Under the pieces are notes generated by a model. It saw only the letters and a list, made by a program, of their open reading frames with translations. It was not told the DNA's origin and made no database searches. Shown here piece after piece: positions 61,760 to 64,000 of a stretch of DNA of 64,000 nucleotides. The DNA is taken from contig OY762289.1 in assembly GCA_963665495.1 (NCBI GenBank), positions 744,001 through 808,000 on the forward strand. Reading direction: 5' to 3'. Both the position numbers and the translations under genes were made by a program. This DNA comes from G963665495 sp963665495. Its GTDB lineage: Bacteria > Desulfobacterota > Desulfovibrionia > Desulfovibrionales > Desulfovibrionaceae. Numbering within the stretch: the stretch's first letter is position 1; each line of letters begins with the position of its first letter.

Positions 61760-62428
61760 TTATTTTGTCTTGAGATTGAGTCTGTTTTCAAGCATCCGCA
61801 GCAGCTTGGAAATAGTCATGGTCATGGCAAGATACACAATGGCCACTGCAATGTAGACCTCGAAGGCGCGGAAATTCACCGCCACGATTTCCTGGCCCGT
61901 ACGCAGCAGCTCGCCCACACCAATGACCATGAGCAGCGAGGTATCCTTGAGGCTGATGATGAACTGGTTGCCCAGAGGGGGGATCATACGCTTGAAAGCC
62001 TGGGGCCAGACCACATAGAGCATGGACTGCGCATGCGTCAGGCCGATGGAACGGCCGGCCTCCATTTGCCCCTTGTTTATGGACTGCACAGCGCCGCGGA
62101 CTATTTCCGCGATATAGGCTCCCGAATTGACGGCGATGACGATGATGCCCGCGGTCAATGGAGGGATGCGTATGCCGATGGCCATGGGAATGCCGTAGTA
62201 GAGAAACATGGCCTGCACCAGCATGGGGGTTCCGCGAATGGTTTCTATGTAGAAGCCGGAGCATTTGCGGAAAAAAACATTGCGGGAGATCTTCAGCAGA
62301 CCGAACAGGGAGCCCAGGATAAACCCGAAAAACAGCCCGCCGCTGGTGATGATTATTGTGAGTTTTGCCCCCCGCATCAGCAGGGGAAGAGTATCGATAA
62401 TGACTGACGGTTCGAATTGAAAAGCCAT
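61760..62428 (-). CDS. glnP: polar amino-acid ABC transporter permease
   Basis: ATG 62428 has GAGGTGG upstream; the longer frame to 62464 is not needed. The 222-residue protein has about five membrane helices and the HisM/GlnP coupling motif in EAGRSIGLTHAQSMLYVVWP (EAA loop). It forms the channel of the importer with GlnQ. Confidence 0.93.
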   Translation of the reverse strand: MAFQFEPSVIIDTLPLLMRGAKLTIIITSGGLFFGFILGSLFGLLKISRNVFFRKCSGFYIETIRGTPMLVQAMFLYYGIPMAIGIRIPPLTAGIIVIAVNSGAYIAEIVRGAVQSINKGQMEAGRSIGLTHAQSMLYVVWPQAFKRMIPPLGNQFIISLKDTSLLMVIGVGELLRTGQEIVAVNFRAFEVYIAVAIVYLAMTMTISKLLRMLENRLNLKTK

Positions 62429-62452
62429 TGCCACCTCGTACGCAGAAAAGGA

Positions 62453-62474
62453 GGGAGGCGGCAAGCCGCCTCCC
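62453..62474 (-). terminator. hairpin between glnH and glnP
   Basis: GGGAGGCGGC (62453-62462) and GCCGCCTCCC (62465-62474) form a very stable ten-base inverted repeat, followed on the minus strand by a short T-rich TCCTTTTCT. In binding-protein operons such hairpins partly end or protect transcripts so the binding protein is made in excess. Confidence 0.6.
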
Positions 62475-62506
62475 GGAATTATTCAGGGCTGGTCGCTTCT
62501 ACGAAT

Positions 62507-63253
62507 TTATTTGGGGTCGGTGCCGAGCCATTTTTTGTAGAGTTCTTTGTAGGCGCCGCTTTTCTTGAGTTTCTTCAAGGCCTCGTTGACCTGAGGCACC
62601 AGTGTGCTGCCCTTGGGAAAACCGATGCCGTAGGACTGGCCCTGGTACAGGGGGCCCACGATCTTGACGCTGTCTTTGCCGGTTTTGAGGACGAAGTCGG
62701 CGATCACGGGCGAATCAAAGACAACGGCATCGGCGCCGCCGGTCATCAGCTCCATGAACATGGCGTCATTGTTGGGGAACAATTTGATATCCTTGGCGTT
62801 GGCTTCCTTTTTCACGAAGTCTTCGCTGGTGGTGCCGAGTTTGGTTGCGACAACCTTGCCGGCGAGGCTTTGCACATTGCTGATGTCGGTGTTGTCTTTT
62901 TTAACCAGAATCAACAGGCCGGCGTTGTAGTAGGGATCAGAGAAGTCGACCACTTTTGCGCGTTCCGGTTTGATGGTCATGCCGGCAATGCCAACGTCGA
63001 TCTGGCCGGATTGCAGGCCTGGGATGATGCCGTTGAAATCCATGGGTTGGAGTTCGTATTCAGCCCCGATCTCTTTGGCGATGAGATCCCAAAGTTCCAC
63101 GTCAAAGCCCGTATGCTTGCCTGTTGCCGGATCCTTATACTCAAAGGGAGGAAAATTGGTGTCCGTGGCAACGACCAGTTTGGCGGCAGAGGCCAAACCG
63201 GAAAGGGCGATGATCATCAGCAGAGCTGCAACGAGAGAGACGATCCGTTTCAT
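62507..63253 (-). CDS. glnH: polar amino-acid ABC transporter binding protein
   Basis: This 248-residue protein has a signal peptide (IVSLVAALLMIIALSGLASA) and a type II binding fold: VVATDTNFPPFEYKDPATGK, FDVELWDLIAKEIGAEY, MTIKPERAKVVDFSDPYYN. These are typical of glutamine/polar amino-acid binders. GGAGG lies before the ATG. It is the first gene of the glnHPQ operon. Confidence 0.94.
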   Translation of the reverse strand: MKRIVSLVAALLMIIALSGLASAAKLVVATDTNFPPFEYKDPATGKHTGFDVELWDLIAKEIGAEYELQPMDFNGIIPGLQSGQIDVGIAGMTIKPERAKVVDFSDPYYNAGLLILVKKDNTDISNVQSLAGKVVATKLGTTSEDFVKKEANAKDIKLFPNNDAMFMELMTGGADAVVFDSPVIADFVLKTGKDSVKIVGPLYQGQSYGIGFPKGSTLVPQVNEALKKLKKSGAYKELYKKWLGTDPK

Positions 63254-63452
63254 ACAACCTCCTGGTGTAATAAAAAAAGTTGGAAAGCGTAAAAATTCGA
63301 CAATCTTTCATTATATAGAAAGCAAAAAAGTATCGCCCAGTTTTTATGGAATGGCAAGAATCATCGGAAAATACTAACCACATACTCCGAATTGGTAGGA
63401 TAAAAGACCCAAAAAGGTTGTGAGATTTACAGAAAAGTAAATTGTCTGCAGG

Positions 63453-63806
63453 TTATTCGACGATCAATCTGTCTAAATACAGTTCTTTGCCGGAAATGAT
63501 CGTGTGGCCGAATTCCTCGCCGCAATCAGGGCAGGGCATCAGAATAATTTGCTCGTACTCCGGCTCAAATTCTTTGTTGCATTTACAGCAGCGTACGATC
63601 AGCGGCACTTCGTCGATTTCGAGTTTGGAATCCGCGTATTCGGTGCCGACTGTCAGCGCTTCCCAGGCAAAGGTCATGGCCTCGGGTACGAGATTGGCCA
63701 GGCGTCCGTATTTCACGCGCACCAGGACGAGTTTGGTCGCGTTGTTCTTTTGCATTTCCTGTTTGACCATTTCAAGCAGGCTGGAGACGATGGACATTTC
63801 ATGCAT
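63453..63806 (-). CDS. hypA: hydrogenase nickel-insertion protein HypA
   Basis: This 117-residue protein begins MHEMSIV, with the nickel-binding His2, and has zinc-site cysteine pairs (RCCKCNKEF and MPCPDCGEEF). HypA delivers nickel with HypB to [NiFe] hydrogenases such as HynA here. It is isolated from the hydrogenase operon. No hypB is visible in the window. Confidence 0.93.
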   Translation of the reverse strand: MHEMSIVSSLLEMVKQEMQKNNATKLVLVRVKYGRLANLVPEAMTFAWEALTVGTEYADSKLEIDEVPLIVRCCKCNKEFEPEYEQIILMPCPDCGEEFGHTIISGKELYLDRLIVE

Positions 63807-63925
63807 GACGGATCCTTGCTTATCGATGAAGTTGCGCTGGTTAATAAAATCTACCCGTTACCCGCTTTGAAGGCAAGTAGCCTCCTGGCCGGACTTTTTC
63901 GGCGGCAGCGTATTGCGAACAGGGC

Positions 63926-64000
63926 CTACTCAGCTCCCATCGAGAAAATGAAGACCTTGTCACGTCGGTATTCCAGGAATTTTTTGGAATATGCCGCAAA
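63926..64000 (-). CDS. possible 3' end of an unidentified gene
   Basis: A minus-strand frame is open from the right edge for 24 codons and ends in TAG at 63926-63928. The visible tail reads AAYSKKFLEYRRDKVFIFSM. It is too short to identify, and may be chance. Confidence 0.3.
   Translation of the reverse strand, partial: FAAYSKKFLEYRRDKVFIFSMGAE

Noticed and set aside
1..64000. CRISPR arrays, insertion sequences, integrase or attachment sites
   Set aside because: No regularly spaced repeats, transposase or integrase genes were seen; the one tRNA gene is not flanked by an integrase.

Overview
The window looks like a chromosomal segment of a sulfate-reducing Desulfovibrionaceae bacterium (Desulfovibrio/Bilophila-like). 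The evidence is a Tat-exported periplasmic [NiFe] hydrogenase of the HynBA type, an ispE-tRNA-Gln-prs-rplY-pth-carD-rho block, a bat/moxR cluster, and GC-rich hairpin elements between genes. Genus and species are inferred from gene content only.

Region by region. (a) 1-1.1 kb, minus: a partial HD-domain protein and a RelB/DinJ-type antitoxin whose toxin partner is cut to 40 codons. (b) 1.2-9.8 kb, minus: moxR, a DUF58 gene, a DUF4381-like gene, batA, a batB-batC fusion, batD and batE, most of them overlapping by a few bases. (c) 10.1-14.6 kb, plus: ftsH, an S10 carboxypeptidase-like gene and an M48 membrane protease. (d) 14.8-16.8 kb, plus: two response regulators, one with an HD-GYP output and one with a STAS output. 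(e) 16.8-29.8 kb, minus: the most unusual region. It carries a C39-peptidase ABC exporter, a minimal HlyD-like adaptor, two paralogous DUF697 membrane proteins, a ParA ATPase, two paralogous SPFH/band-7 membrane proteins, a second ABC transporter without a peptidase, and an SGNH hydrolase. Between the two DUF697 genes sits a 26-codon gene (21249-21329) with a strong ribosome-binding site, an AT-rich upstream region and its own intrinsic terminator. I propose this is an uncharacterised peptide production and export system. (f) 30-36 kb: an FkbM methyltransferase, a SUI1/YciH factor, a HEAT-repeat protein, a SPOR protein and an aminotransferase. (g) 36.1-39.7 kb, minus: the hynBA hydrogenase with its maturation protease and hypC. 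(h) 41-46.7 kb, minus: the rho-carD-pth-rplY-prs-tRNA-ispE block. (i) 47.4-52.1 kb, plus: a structured RNA element, trkA, trkH, a beta-hydroxyacid dehydrogenase and a TPR protein. (j) 52.7-58.1 kb, plus: a solute-binding protein overlapping a large hybrid histidine kinase. (k) 58.2-64 kb, minus: adk, an NSS amino-acid transporter with its tiny MetS-like subunit, a polar amino-acid ABC importer, hypA, and the tail of one more possible gene.

How the genes may work together. The bat/moxR set is a periplasmic VWA/TPR complex with a MoxR ATPase. The FtsH, S10 and M48 genes suggest envelope protein quality control. The hydrogenase cluster encodes periplasmic H2 oxidation, and hypA lies about 25 kb away. 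In region (e), the peptidase-ABC, second ABC and short adaptor match the three-part NHLP/NHLM-type exporter plan as I remember it. The SPFH, ParA and DUF697 proteins look like factors that organise a membrane site for it; that role is inference. No CRISPR array, rRNA operon or insertion sequence was seen.
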